This document shows, one piece after another, positions 27,412 to 37,219 of a stretch of 64,000 bases of DNA; the stretch's first letter is position 1; each line of letters starts with the position of its first letter. This DNA comes from Novosphingobium sp. G106 (GTDB lineage Bacteria > Pseudomonadota > Alphaproteobacteria > Sphingomonadales > Sphingomonadaceae), in assembly GCF_019075875.1 (NCBI RefSeq), contig NZ_JAHOOZ010000001.1, positions 3,534,001 through 3,598,000 of the forward strand, written 5' to 3'. A program made the translations under genes and the position numbers. The notes below the pieces were generated by a model that searched no databases, was not told the origin of the DNA, and saw only the letters and a list, made by a program, of their open reading frames with translations.

Positions 27412-28046
27412 AACCTTAACCCCTTTTTTGCGTGATGGGCTGAACGGCCCTCGCATCACGCCCGTACCTGTTTAGAGGGCTCCGGCATCTATTTCCGGCT
27501 GGCCCGCCTCGGAGGCATATTTGGAACCGGCTGACCTTTGTTTTTATAAATATTTTTGTTCGGTCCCGAAGGTCCCAAACGGGCCTCTCGATGACCCATA
27601 TAGCTTCTCCCATCGGTTAACCCGCCGTCAACAAAATTCTTGTCAAACAAAATAATCTAATAATTTCAGTTGCTTAGCCAGAACCGACTTAAAAAGCAAG
27701 GTTAATTCGTCTACTTTTGCAACACTTTACCGCACGTGCACAACCTCAGATCGAAATAGTTTGTGGCGTTGCGACGGCAAACAAACATGGTTAGGGTTAA
27801 TGATTCGCCGTATTTCTTATACACGCATGGTGATTGATTCAGGCGTATTCCCCACGCTTGTGGCCGCAATTTTGGCTGCGAAGCGTGCGGTTCCGGGACG
27901 TGGCTTGTCTGCATTTGTTGGTGCGGCAGCCCCCGCTGTGTGGTAAGTTAACATGCAATAGGGGTTGCGCACTGATTCCTTGAGGTCCGCCAAAAAGGCG
28001 CGTCGTATTGCGATGGGCTCTTTCGTCAAACCGTGAAGATATTGAT
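27412..28046. promoter_or_regulatory. Divergent control region of the tad and tadG operons
   Basis: About 635 AT-richer bases separate flp1 from the divergent tadG-like gene and must hold both promoters. A site at 27617-27632, TTAACCCGCCGTCAAC, equals GTTGA-N7-TTAA on the minus strand. This is one base away from the TTAA-N7-TTAA(C) CtrA box of alphaproteobacteria, where CtrA drives pilin transcription in Caulobacter. This is only a pattern match. Short frames here (for example 27761-27946) have no supporting evidence. Confidence 0.35.
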
Positions 28047-29447
28047 ATGGGAAAACTTAACGCACAGTTCTTGTCATTCGCTATCGGACGCAGTCTGCGG
28101 GTTTTTGCGGCGGCCTTGAAATGCAGCCGGGCTGCGATTAGCCCTTTGACCGCGCTGATGCTCGTTCCGATCTCCGGCGCGATCGCGTATTCGATGGAGG
28201 TTGGTAGCTGGGAATATCTTCAGCGTTCGTTGCAGAACGCGGCAGACAGCGCGGCTCTTGCCGCGGCAACTAACGCCCGGACCAGCGGTGTTAGCAACTA
28301 TGCCGTCGAAGGCGCCGCGGCGGCGAGGAAATTTGGTTTCATAACCGCCGGCAACACGACAGTCAGGATTGACCCTCCGGCTCCGGCCGCGGGCGGCGTT
28401 ACCTGCCCACCGGGATCGCCAACGAATGCGTCCGGCGTGGCAATTTGTTATGCGGCCGCGATCTCCACGAAATTGCCTCTAACATTCTCTAGGATAATCG
28501 GTTTCAACGGTGACGTGGCATACGGTTCCGGCCGCGGCCAAACAATCACGGCCTATGCCATAGCTTCCACGGCAGGCGGGGGAATTCGCTACACCCAGGG
28601 GTGCTATTATGCGATGTCGACCGACCCCTCTGCCCTCCAAGGCAATGGAATTCCGTTTGCTAATCTGACTGGATGTAGCGTGTTTTCGAACGGGGGAATC
28701 GATTGCACCGGCCATGACATGGGCGCGGACTATGCGATCTCCTCAAGCGCTACAGCGCGGCCGGACTGCGCCAGCACTCCGGCCGGGGACTTGTACGGGG
28801 CCACACTTCCACCGGTCCCTTACGCGTCGGATCCCTATGTGACCAACGCGAACAATGCCATCGCCAACAGCTGTAACACTACGGCAACCAGCGGCAGTCA
28901 ATCTGCGACACTACTCGTTTACTGCGGCAATGTGACGCTAACTAATGACTTGACACTGACGTCGGCGAATACGGTGATCGTTATTAAGAACGGTACGTTG
29001 GACTTGAACAACTACAAGCTGAGCACCGCCTCAAATGCATCTGCAACGATCATATTTTCCGGTAGCGTCGCGCCGTTTGGCGATAAGAACATGAAGGGGA
29101 CGATTGACATTCAGGCGCCGCCTCCGCCTACCGGCTCAAATCCGGCTTCTCCCTGGCAGGGTGTTGCAATGTATCGCCCCCCGGGTGGTTCAAATGTGTC
29201 GGCCACTCTTGCCGGTAGCAAAGCGACCTGGAAGATCACAGGCGCGGTGTATTTCCCGCAAGTTAATGTCACGATTGATGGGGTGGTAAACAAGTCCGCG
29301 AATGGCGCGACGTGTTTCATATTGTATGGGAACATAATCACGGTGAACGGCAATGGTACGATCTTGAACAGCACGAGCGGGTGCACTACGGCCGGGGCTC
29401 CGCCGCCATTAGCGGCCGCCGGCACCCGGGCTAAGCTGGTGAAATGA
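28047..29447 (+). CDS. TadG-like pilus-associated protein, no VWA domain
   Basis: A 466-residue protein with a class-III-like N-terminus. A short basic leader is followed by the hydrophobic stretch AAISPLTALMLVPISGAIAY and SWEYLQRSLQNAADSAALAAATNA, the DUF2134/TadG_N signature. No von Willebrand A domain follows. Instead the C-terminal 250 residues are Asn, Thr and Gly rich with several spaced Cys and short beta-strand repeats (TVIVIKNGTLDLNNYKL, ATIIFSG, GAVYFPQVNVTIDG), suggesting a beta-helix. It opens the divergent minor-pilin operon, and its stop overlaps the next gene by four bases. It may be a tip adhesin or surface component. Confidence 0.82.
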   Translation: MGKLNAQFLSFAIGRSLRVFAAALKCSRAAISPLTALMLVPISGAIAYSMEVGSWEYLQRSLQNAADSAALAAATNARTSGVSNYAVEGAAAARKFGFITAGNTTVRIDPPAPAAGGVTCPPGSPTNASGVAICYAAAISTKLPLTFSRIIGFNGDVAYGSGRGQTITAYAIASTAGGGIRYTQGCYYAMSTDPSALQGNGIPFANLTGCSVFSNGGIDCTGHDMGADYAISSSATARPDCASTPAGDLYGATLPPVPYASDPYVTNANNAIANSCNTTATSGSQSATLLVYCGNVTLTNDLTLTSANTVIVIKNGTLDLNNYKLSTASNASATIIFSGSVAPFGDKNMKGTIDIQAPPPPTGSNPASPWQGVAMYRPPGGSNVSATLAGSKATWKITGAVYFPQVNVTIDGVVNKSANGATCFILYGNIITVNGNGTILNSTSGCTTAGAPPPLAAAGTRAKLVK

Positions 29448-30021
29448 TGAAGGTTCCACCCGTAGACATCGGACCTCCCAAAGGCGGATCGTTGTGGAGG
29501 GACTGCCACGCCGTGGCGGCGGTAGAGATGGCCCTTGTGCTGCCAATCCTTGCATTCATCGTGCTCAACATCACTGACCTCGCGATCTATGCCTACTCGC
29601 GTATGCAGGTTGATTTGGCTGCGCAGGCAGCGGTTGGTGCGGCGCGAGCGCTTTGCAATACCTCAGCTACCAACCGGCAACTGCCGGCTAAGCAGAATTG
29701 CACCGGAGTCGACGCGGCAATCGTCGCTGCGGCTCAAACCACTTCGCTTGGCAGTTCGGTCAGTCTCACGGGTACGAGCGGAGACCATTCAACGGAAGGC
29801 TACTACTGCGCCGATAACACGTCGACACTGCAGTTGGTTGCGGCATATAATGCCACTCCCCGGCCACTTGTACCGGTACCTACACGGGTAGCACGGTAGC
29901 GCCAGGCGACTACATCTCCGTGACTGCGACCTATACCTACACTCCGGTGTTCCCTGGGGCGACAGTAGGAAGTCTGCTGTCTGGTGTGATTACTCGAACT
30001 GCATGGCTGGGCCTCAATTGA
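29444..30021 (+). pseudogene. TadE-like minor pilin, frameshifted near C-terminus
   Basis: The N-terminal part is a standard TadE minor pilin: VAAVEMALVLPILAFIVLNI is the prepilin-like hydrophobic segment with Glu at +5, followed by AYSRMQVDLAAQAAVGAAR. The annotated frame stops at 29899, but another frame continues without interruption as TCTGTYTGSTVAPGDYISVT to TRTAWLGLN and a stop at 30019-30021. One extra C in the run CCCC at 29858-29861 would join them. The natural end overlaps the next TadE gene by 19 bases, which supports the longer product. So either a one-base deletion truncates it or the sequence has an error. Confidence 0.82.
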
Positions 30022-30431
30022 CCCGGCCCGCTACCCGCCACTGGAAATGGCTTGCGTCGTTTCGACGCGACACGTCAGGCGCCTCCGCGGCCGAGTTCGC
30101 ACTGGTCGTGCCAGTTTTCATCTTGCTGACTTTCGGAACAGTCAGCGCCGGCGTTCTCTTATCGGCCATCACTCAGATGCATTTCGCAGCGGAGAAGGCT
30201 GCCCGCTGCCTATCGGTGGATGTCGCAGGCAATTGCCCCACTGGTGCGATCGATGCTTATGCCAAGACGTTCTACAACGGGCCAGCCGTGACGGGCCTGA
30301 CTTTCACCCGCACTTCTCCAGCGCCTAGCTGCGGCAATCAGATTACCGCTTCCGGCACATATCAGTTCATCACTGGCTTTTCTTCCACTAGCGTGAACCT
30401 TTCCTCGTCAGCGTGCTATCCACTCATCTGA
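30003..30431 (+). CDS. TadE-like minor pilin
   Basis: A 142-residue protein with the TadE signature: a basic leader (LASFRRDTSG), then ASAAEFALVVPVFILLTFGT with Glu at about +5 of the processed helix, and a C-terminal domain with two to three Cys (RCLSVDVAGNCP, APSCGNQ, SSACYPLI). TadE pseudopilins are processed by CpaA/TadV and act as initiation or tip components of Flp pili. It ends about 60 bases before the first gene of the glycan cluster. Confidence 0.85.
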   Translation: MAGPQLTRPATRHWKWLASFRRDTSGASAAEFALVVPVFILLTFGTVSAGVLLSAITQMHFAAEKAARCLSVDVAGNCPTGAIDAYAKTFYNGPAVTGLTFTRTSPAPSCGNQITASGTYQFITGFSSTSVNLSSSACYPLI

Positions 30432-30489
30432 AACCATTCGTCGCCTTGAGAATTTACCGTGATCGACTACGTTACGGCGAGGATCGCGC

Positions 30490-31329
30490 ATGGTCAGCCT
30501 CGATGAAGCTCACGAACGCCTTCAGCTCGTGACATTTCGCACTGCCGAGCTTTCTCGCGATGTGTCCCAGTGGTTGCACCGGCGTGGCCAGAGGCTGGTT
30601 TCTTTTCTCGATATGGGCATGGAGACTGTGATCGTCGGGTGGATTGGCCTGACTGTTTTGCTTGCCCTAGCAAAGATTGCGAATGCGAACGCATGCTTTT
30701 CAAGTTCCTGCGACGTTCTGATCACGCTGCTGCCGTACCTGCTCATCGCCTTTGCGCCGATCGCCGGATACCGGGTCGCGACGGGGGCCTTCCCGCGCGG
30801 GCTGCTGGCTGGACAGCCGGATGTGCGCTTCTGTCTCTATGGCACCTGGAAACGGCTCAATCCTGTGGCAGCTCGGCAGAGCATGGCGTTCGGGCCCGCT
30901 GGCCTGATGGCCTCGCTCATCCTGGGAATTCTGCTCAACGTACCATTTCGCAGCTTTGAATTGCTTCTGTCGCTTCCTGTCATTGGCCCCGGGGATGCGG
31001 GCTGGGCGCGGGGCCTGATGGCGGTGATGACTCTCGACGTCGTTGTGATGAATTTCTTCTACATGGTGTGCTTCGTGATGGCGCTACGCTCGGTGCCGCT
31101 GTTTCCACGAATGCTGCTGTTTGCCTGGGGCATAGATCTGTCCATGCAATTTGCCATCGCGCACTATGCCGCTACCGCGCAGGCTATGCCGCCGGCGGTG
31201 GCGCATGCGCTACAGGTCGTGCTCCTAGGCAACATCAAGAAGGTATTAATTAGCGCCGTGGTATGGCTTCCGTATCTGATCTTGTCCGAGCGGGTGAATA
31301 TCACGTTTCGACAGCGGGTGCGCGCTTAG
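30490..31329 (+). CDS. DUF2569-like membrane protein
   Basis: A 279-residue protein with five to six membrane segments (TVIVGWIGLTVLLALAKI, ITLLPYLLIAFAPIAGY, FGPAGLMASLILGILLNV, and others). The C-terminal signature AVVWLPYLILSERVNITF matches the end of DUF2569 proteins. Function unknown. GCGAGG lies just upstream of the ATG. Its last 29 bases overlap the convergent GT87 gene. Its position between the minor-pilin operon and the glycan genes leaves open which it serves. Confidence 0.7.
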   Translation: MVSLDEAHERLQLVTFRTAELSRDVSQWLHRRGQRLVSFLDMGMETVIVGWIGLTVLLALAKIANANACFSSSCDVLITLLPYLLIAFAPIAGYRVATGAFPRGLLAGQPDVRFCLYGTWKRLNPVAARQSMAFGPAGLMASLILGILLNVPFRSFELLLSLPVIGPGDAGWARGLMAVMTLDVVVMNFFYMVCFVMALRSVPLFPRMLLFAWGIDLSMQFAIAHYAATAQAMPPAVAHALQVVLLGNIKKVLISAVVWLPYLILSERVNITFRQRVRA

Positions 31330-32486
31330 GCACGGCGTTCAGGTGGCGCCAGATCCACCAGACTGTCACTGCCGAAACCATCGACATGGGATTGACGCCG
31401 AGGGGCAAGGCCATCGCGCGCGCGAGCAACGGCGATACGTAGAGCAGCAGCAGCCAAGTGCGGCTCCAGCCCGGAAAGCCGCGTGCACGTTCGGTCTCGA
31501 CCAGCCAGCACAATGGCATGACGAGAAATGGCAGATCGTAGCTGAACAAGTAGGGCGTCGCGAGCGGGGTCGCTACGAACAACAAGGCCAGCTTGCCTTC
31601 CATTGGACCAGGCCGGGCCCAGGCGCGCCAGGTTAACACGGCCATCGCCAGTGTGACGACAGCTTGTGTCGCCAGCCCAGCTTGGCTTGAGACTGCGACG
31701 CGCACCATCGCATAGACTGTTACCTGGCGCAGGAAGAATACGTCGCTGCTCGTCGTCAGAAGCAGATTGCTGGCCGCCCAGGACTTGGGATAGGCTAGCA
31801 TCGTTGCGGTCCCGAACACCAGCCAGGACAGGGCGAGCAGGCCCAAGACCGAAACAGCGGCGCCGGCGACTGCGCGCCAGTGTCGCCCCGCTAGGAAGGC
31901 CACGGGAAACAGCAGCGCAAGATGCGGCTTAATGACCAGCGCGCCCACGAACAGACCGGCGACGAACGGTCGCTTGTCGAGGAGCCCGGCGACCGCGGCC
32001 TGGATCGCGCTGGTCAAAAAGCCCGTCTGAGCATGCCAGGCGGCGACGAGAGCGCCCGGAAACGCGGCGATTGGCCACGAGAGCTCGGCATGAAGCCGGC
32101 GCGTCGCGATAAACCACACCGCATAGGTCACGACGATCCAGACGACCCAAGCTTCCGGAAAGCCTAGCAGCCCAAGTGGCCAGATGCCCAGCAGCAGGGG
32201 AGGTGGGTTGACGAAGGCGAAGACGTCCTGTCGTCCCACCGTCGCCTGGACCCGGGAGAGCAGGGCCGGATCGTACGCCGCCGCGGCCTTGCCAGCGACG
32301 GCCAGTTTGGCGGCGGACCAGAATGCGAGAAAGTCGGTTCCAAGGCCCCCCCATGGCCTGGTGAAAGAACCAGGCGAGGCTTACCAGCGAGGCGAAAGCG
32401 AGGATGCAGGCATAAGCAACTGCGCGATCGCGACCGAGCCAAGCCAATTGCAGAAAAGCGATCGTTCCTCGGGGAAATCCGTTCAT
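31301..32486 (-). pseudogene. GT87 (DUF2029) membrane glycosyltransferase, frameshifted
   Basis: The start at 32486 (MNGFPRGTIAFLQLAW) leads into TM1 and reaches HQAMGG. The protein then continues in another frame as GLGTDFLAFWSAAKLAV and PALLSRVQATVGRQDVFAF to the stop at 31301. The join falls on seven C at 32346-32352; six would keep one frame. The whole product of about 395 residues has about ten membrane segments and the GT87 pattern (LGTDF acidic loop, FVNPPPLLLG). Such enzymes use polyprenyl-phosphate sugars on the outer side of the inner membrane. As written, the protein is cut at about residue 65. Confidence 0.82.
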
Positions 32487-32740
32487 GGCTCTCTTTACTG
32501 CAGGCTCGGTTTCCCGGCAATTATTCGGCAATCGGAGTTCCAGTCCCGGACCCGTAAGGTCCTAGGATGTGAGTCAGGGAGATTTATAAGGCACACGAGA
32601 ATGCGACGGCGTTAATCCCCGATCAAGGGCATCATTCGTGCAAAAGCTGCATATCTCTACCACAAATTGGGGCGAATCAGCCGAGGGCGACATTCCCCTT
32701 ATCGACCCAATCCGGCGCTCCGGATGAAGGAATTATTCGC

Positions 32741-34456
32741 ATGAGCAATTTCACTTCCGACAGATCGCCCGATCTCGGCGGGATGAGGCTGATGCTGTTA
32801 ATTTCTAAGTCCATAATTATATCTCTCATCATCATCGTGGTTATAAGTGGAGATAACGAGTCAATTTCCAATATGATGAGAAACGACTTGACGCTAATAA
32901 GTGCTCAGATAATACTTTTAGGGTTATGCATATTAGATTTTCGAAAGATTGATCGAGAATTAAATTTGTCAATCTATCAAATTATCCTGATATCGAGTTT
33001 GATCATCGTCTTGGCATACGCTGGACACCGGTTGGTGTTGGCCGGATATAACTGTGTTCGCGATGAGCAAATGGCAGATTTTGACGCGTTTATTTATGGG
33101 CATGGGCATTTGGCGTGGCCATTGCCGTTAGCTTGGCAAAATGACGCCTCGGCATTGAATCTGCAATTCATGTTGCCCGTTTCGAAGCCGGTCGCCTGGG
33201 TGTCGAGCTATCTGCCCATGAACGCTGGGTTTCGGGCACTTGCCGGGAGCGTTGCCGATCCCGCGTTGTCTGGGCCAATATTCGCAGGGCTCTCCTTCCC
33301 CATGTTGTGGGCCTGTGGGCGCCGTATTTGGCCCGATGACAACGAGAAAGTGGTTGTCGCGTTGCTCTTGCTGGCCTGCTCGGGGCAAGTGCTCATGATG
33401 GGCATGACCGCATACGCGATGCCGGCTTATCTGTTTTTCAATCTGCTGTGGCTGTGGTTGTTTTTGAATAACCGAGTCCGCACCGATTTGGCCGCGCTTC
33501 TCGTCGGGTTTGTCGCAACGGGCCTGCATCAACCGCTGTTTCATCCGTTGTTTGCGGTGCCGTTCGTGTTCCTTTTGCTCATCGAGCGCCGGTGGCCCCG
33601 GCTGGCGCTTTTTGTTTTTGGCTATGCCATCATCTCAACCTTTTGGCTCGCTTGGCCCCATATCATCCACGGATTGGTCACCGGGCCTCAATCGACCACG
33701 GCAAGTGGCGGGGTCGATTACCAATCACGATTGGTCGGCGCATTGAGTCAAAATAACCGCAACGTGACGCTCATGGCTGAGAACATCCTGCGCTTCTTCG
33801 CCTGGCAGCACATACTGCTGCTACCGCTTATGCTCGCGAGCGCGAAAACCATACGCCGGGATCGCCTGGCCGGTGCGCTCGCAATGGGGTTCGTGCTCCC
33901 GATTATCGTGATGGCCGTCATCCTGCCTTGGCAGGGGTTTGGATTTGGCTATCGCTATCTGCACGGGGTTATCGGCAACGCCGTGCTGCTTGGCGCCTAC
34001 GGATGGCGGCATCTGGCAGGCCTGCACGATCAGTTGAGGCCATATTTGCTGCGCGCATCGGCGGCAGGTGTATTTGTTATATTACCGATGCAGGCGTGGC
34101 TTGCGCACGAAACCTATCGGCCATTTGCGCAGCTTAGCGAGCAGGTTGATGCAAGCGGAGTGGATTACGTCATAATGGGCAGGACCAATCTGGCAGAGGC
34201 GAGCAGTCTCGTGACCAATAGACCCGACCTTTCCAATCGCCCAATTCGACTTTACGCCGATGACATAGGCAACGTCGGCGCATTCGCGAAGCGCATCTGC
34301 CACGGCAGGACGCTTGTTGCCCTGACTACGGATTCATTTTTTAAGCCAGCAGCTCTTTACTTCAACGTGAGGCCGTTGCCTGATTCTAGCTCCCATTCGA
34401 GCGCCTTAGCCGACCTATTGAAGGTCAATGGTTGCAAGGTCAGTTCGCTTCGATAG
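32741..34456 (+). CDS. Polytopic membrane protein, GT-C-like
   Basis: A 571-residue protein with about twelve membrane segments and GAAGGA before the ATG. After two N-terminal helices a periplasmic loop carries RDEQMADFDAFIYGHGHLAW, whose Asp/Glu pair is in the position used by GT-C sugar transferases. The C-terminal 110 residues are soluble (DYVIMGRTNLAEA, NRPDLSNRPIRLYADD). It is a clear paralogue of the frameshifted gene at 45726-47505 (same RDEQM, GLHQPLFHPLF, LPWQG, GYRY and NRPDLSNRPIRL motifs). The first 100 codons are much more AT-rich than the rest. A role in adding a sugar to a lipid-linked glycan is likely but unproven. Confidence 0.7.
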   Translation: MSNFTSDRSPDLGGMRLMLLISKSIIISLIIIVVISGDNESISNMMRNDLTLISAQIILLGLCILDFRKIDRELNLSIYQIILISSLIIVLAYAGHRLVLAGYNCVRDEQMADFDAFIYGHGHLAWPLPLAWQNDASALNLQFMLPVSKPVAWVSSYLPMNAGFRALAGSVADPALSGPIFAGLSFPMLWACGRRIWPDDNEKVVVALLLLACSGQVLMMGMTAYAMPAYLFFNLLWLWLFLNNRVRTDLAALLVGFVATGLHQPLFHPLFAVPFVFLLLIERRWPRLALFVFGYAIISTFWLAWPHIIHGLVTGPQSTTASGGVDYQSRLVGALSQNNRNVTLMAENILRFFAWQHILLLPLMLASAKTIRRDRLAGALAMGFVLPIIVMAVILPWQGFGFGYRYLHGVIGNAVLLGAYGWRHLAGLHDQLRPYLLRASAAGVFVILPMQAWLAHETYRPFAQLSEQVDASGVDYVIMGRTNLAEASSLVTNRPDLSNRPIRLYADDIGNVGAFAKRICHGRTLVALTTDSFFKPAALYFNVRPLPDSSSHSSALADLLKVNGCKVSSLR

Positions 34457-34797
34457 CATTCGAAATTCCATCAAGCGCCTGGATGATCTTTCCTCGATCA
34501 ATTGTGCAGTCGCCCGGGCCGGAAGCGAGGCGTTGAGCTTAACGATGCAGCGGACCTTTTCGGCAGGTGCTTGCCATTATCTGTATTGACGCTGTGTGCG
34601 AGCGGCGCAGCGAGAGCCCAACCGTCTCGAGTCTACGCGAGCAGCCGTGCGGCGATGCTAACGGACTTTGCCACTGACGCAGCATTGCGAGGAATGTCCG
34701 CCGCCAAACCGACGGAAAATTTAAAGCGGCCAGTTTGATAGAATAATTAACTATAATATGCTAAGGCATCGAAATCAGCATTAACTCGCGTGAATCG
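34457..34797. other. Intergenic region before GT2 gene
   Basis: About 340 bases with no supported gene. A plus-strand frame at 34502-34738 has a short hydrophobic part but no ribosome site. The last 60 bases are AT-rich (TTAACTATAATATG at 34747-34760) and could hold the promoter for the glycosyltransferase that follows. Confidence 0.4.
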
Positions 34798-36039
34798 ATG
34801 AACGAAATTTCGCCTCTGACATCCATCTCTCACCTGGATGAGTCCGACGCTCCGGATATTTCGATCATCATGCCGTGCTTGAATGAGCACATCAGTCTGC
34901 CTCATTGCATTGCCAACGCAAGGCAGGCGTTGGAGTTAATCAATCTCGAGTTCGGACTTTCGGGCGAAATCGTCATCGCCGACAACGGCTCCATAGACGG
35001 CAGCCAGGTACTTGCAGAAAGTCTGGGCGCGCGGGTCGTCGATATCGAAAGGCGTGGTTATGGCGCTGCGCTAATCGGCGGGTGCCATGCGGCCAGAGGC
35101 CGCTTTCTGCTGATGGGCGATTCCGACGGCAGCTACGATTTCACCGATGGCGTTGCCATGATCGGGCGGTTAGCGGGCGGAGCAGACCTCGTGATGGGCA
35201 ATCGCTTTTCGGGCGGTATCGCGCGGGGCGCCATGCCGTGGAAGAACCGCTACATCGGCAATCCCGCCCTGTCCGGCGTGCTGAACCTGTTCTTCCGTAC
35301 CGGCATTGCCGATGCTCATTGCGGTTTGCGGGCTATTGCAAAGTCCGCCTTCCTAGATTGCGCTCTCACGTCGTCGGGCATGGAATTCGCCAGCGAGATG
35401 GTCATCAAGGCCAGGCTGTTACACCTGCGTATCGAAGAAGTTCCAGCCAAGCTCCTGCCCGACCTGCGCGAGCGCGACCCGCATCTGCGTCCCTGGCGCG
35501 ACGGCTGGCGTCACCTGAGGTACCTGCTCATGCTGAGCCCGATGTGGGCGTTCGGCGTGCCGGCCTTGCTGGCGGGCATTCTGGGCGGCCTGCTGTTGCT
35601 GGCATCGTGCCTAGAATACCTTTGGCCGGGATTGGTCCCGCAGGTCGGCGCTTACTGGACTTTGCTTGGGTCGGCGTGCATCGACATCGGCCACTTGGCC
35701 TTTCTGCTCGGCCTGACGGGCCATCTCTATGGCGTTCGGGCGGGTTTCCGGCGACCAACGGTTGTGACGAGAATAGCCGCCCGGGTCGCGACGCTGGAAA
35801 CTTTTCTGCTGTCGGGACTGATCATGATCGTGGCCGGGATCGGGATCCTGGGGCTCGTTGCCTTTGGCTGGGTCAATCGCGATTTCAAGGCAGCCTTCTC
35901 GATTCTCCCACCGGTCGGGGGCATTCTGGTGTTGACGCTGGGCGTGCAAAACGTCCTCGGTGGTTTTCTCATGGCGATCGTCGGCGGAAACGAGGCGCGC
36001 TTCTTCGCCCCAGCTGTGGCTTCGGGGCAAACGCGGTAA
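34798..36039 (+). CDS. GT2 glycosyltransferase, polyprenyl-phosphate sugar synthase type
   Basis: A 413-residue protein. The N-terminal 240 residues are a GT-A domain with ISIIMPCLNEHISL, IVIADNGSIDGS and the DxD-like GDSDGSYDF. It is close to dolichol-phosphate mannose synthase and GtrB-type enzymes, which load a sugar from a nucleotide donor onto undecaprenyl phosphate. The C-terminal half has four membrane helices (WAFGVPALLAGILGGLLLLA, IGHLAFLLGLTGHLYG, FLLSGLIMIVAGIGI, GGILVLTLGVQNVLGGF). The product would feed the GT-C-like enzymes of this cluster. Confidence 0.88.
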   Translation: MNEISPLTSISHLDESDAPDISIIMPCLNEHISLPHCIANARQALELINLEFGLSGEIVIADNGSIDGSQVLAESLGARVVDIERRGYGAALIGGCHAARGRFLLMGDSDGSYDFTDGVAMIGRLAGGADLVMGNRFSGGIARGAMPWKNRYIGNPALSGVLNLFFRTGIADAHCGLRAIAKSAFLDCALTSSGMEFASEMVIKARLLHLRIEEVPAKLLPDLRERDPHLRPWRDGWRHLRYLLMLSPMWAFGVPALLAGILGGLLLLASCLEYLWPGLVPQVGAYWTLLGSACIDIGHLAFLLGLTGHLYGVRAGFRRPTVVTRIAARVATLETFLLSGLIMIVAGIGILGLVAFGWVNRDFKAAFSILPPVGGILVLTLGVQNVLGGFLMAIVGGNEARFFAPAVASGQTR

Positions 36040-36090
36040 CCAGCCTGGCTGGCCGGTTGCCCATGGCTGCACAATCGTGGGTAAAGACAC

Positions 36091-37219
36091 TTGCGCCTTC
36101 TAACAGTCACCCACTTTTTTGAGGCTCATGGCGGCGGCATCGAACGCGTTGCAGGACAACTTTGCCGCGAGTTCGTAACGCAAGGTCAGGAGGCAATCTG
36201 GGCCGCCAGCGACAGAGATGTGCTCCCGTGTGATGGAATCATTCCATTGCCGCTGCGGTGTATTGACCCTGCAGAGCGGCTGAGCGGTCTGCCTATGCCG
36301 CTGCCCAGTTTCGGCGCCGCCCGGAATCTGGCCGACGAAATCGGGAAGTGCGATGCGGTAATAATCCACGATGCCCTCTACGTGACTTCGATCCTCGCGA
36401 TGGTGATCGCCATACGACGAGGCAAGCGGACAGTCCTGATTCAGCACATTTCAAAAATACCGTTCTCCTCACGGTTGCTGAGGTTAACGATGGCATTAGC
36501 GAATCAACTAGTGACGCGGCTGATGATGCGGGCGGCAGATGAGCTCGTCTTTATCAGCGATACCGTGCGCGAGGACCTGCTCGGCTCGAAGCCCTGGCGG
36601 GACTATCGCCTGATTTTCAACGGTGTCGATCCCGCGATTTTCCACCCGATCTCAGGAGACAACGGGACGTCTCGCGCTCACGTTCAATGGCCACCGGGGA
36701 AGACCCGGATTCTTTTTGTGGGACGCTATGTCGAAAAGAAGGGATTGGCGGTTATTCGAGCACTGGCCGAGCTAAGGTCCGATTTGTCATTTCTATTAGC
36801 CGGCAGCGGGCCGTTCCGGCCTAGCGATTGGGGGGTTGGCTAATGTTCATGATCTCGGCTCCCGGTCGCAGAGCGAACTTGCCGCACTCTATCGCAGCGC
36901 TGATCTGTTGCTGTTGCCTAGCGTCGGGGAAGGATATCCGTTGGTCATACAGGAAGCCATGGCGTGCGGCTTGCCTGTGGTCTGTGGGCAGCCCGCAGAT
37001 CGGGCCGATCCGAATGCTGCCCGATGGCTGAAGGGTGTGCACATCGATCTCGGCGACCGCCATGGTTCGGCGTTCCGCTGTAGTTCCGCGATTGACGAGG
37101 TCGGACTGTCTGAGACGGAGCGTGCGGAAATGGCCGCCTATGCGGCGGCGACCTACCTATGGGGAGCCCTGGCCAGGTCGGTGATTACATGTGCGCGAGG
37201 ATTTGATGGAAAAGGCTAG
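36091..37219 (+). pseudogene. GT4 glycosyltransferase, frameshifted
   Basis: The frame starts at a TTG (36091; MRLLTVTHFFEAHGGGIERV) and gives the N-terminal GT-B domain and the start of the second domain (ILFVGRYVEKKGL, LLAGSGPF) before stopping at 36843. The other frame continues LANVHDLGSRSQSELAALY, LLLLPSVGEGYPLVIQEAMA and CGLPVV to 37219. One base less in the GGGGGG run at 36830-36835 makes a single 376-residue GT4 enzyme with the E-x7-E motif (EGYPLVIQE) intact. Its 3' end overlaps the next GT2 by 14 bases. Family members transfer a sugar in the cytoplasm to a lipid-linked glycan. Confidence 0.85.
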
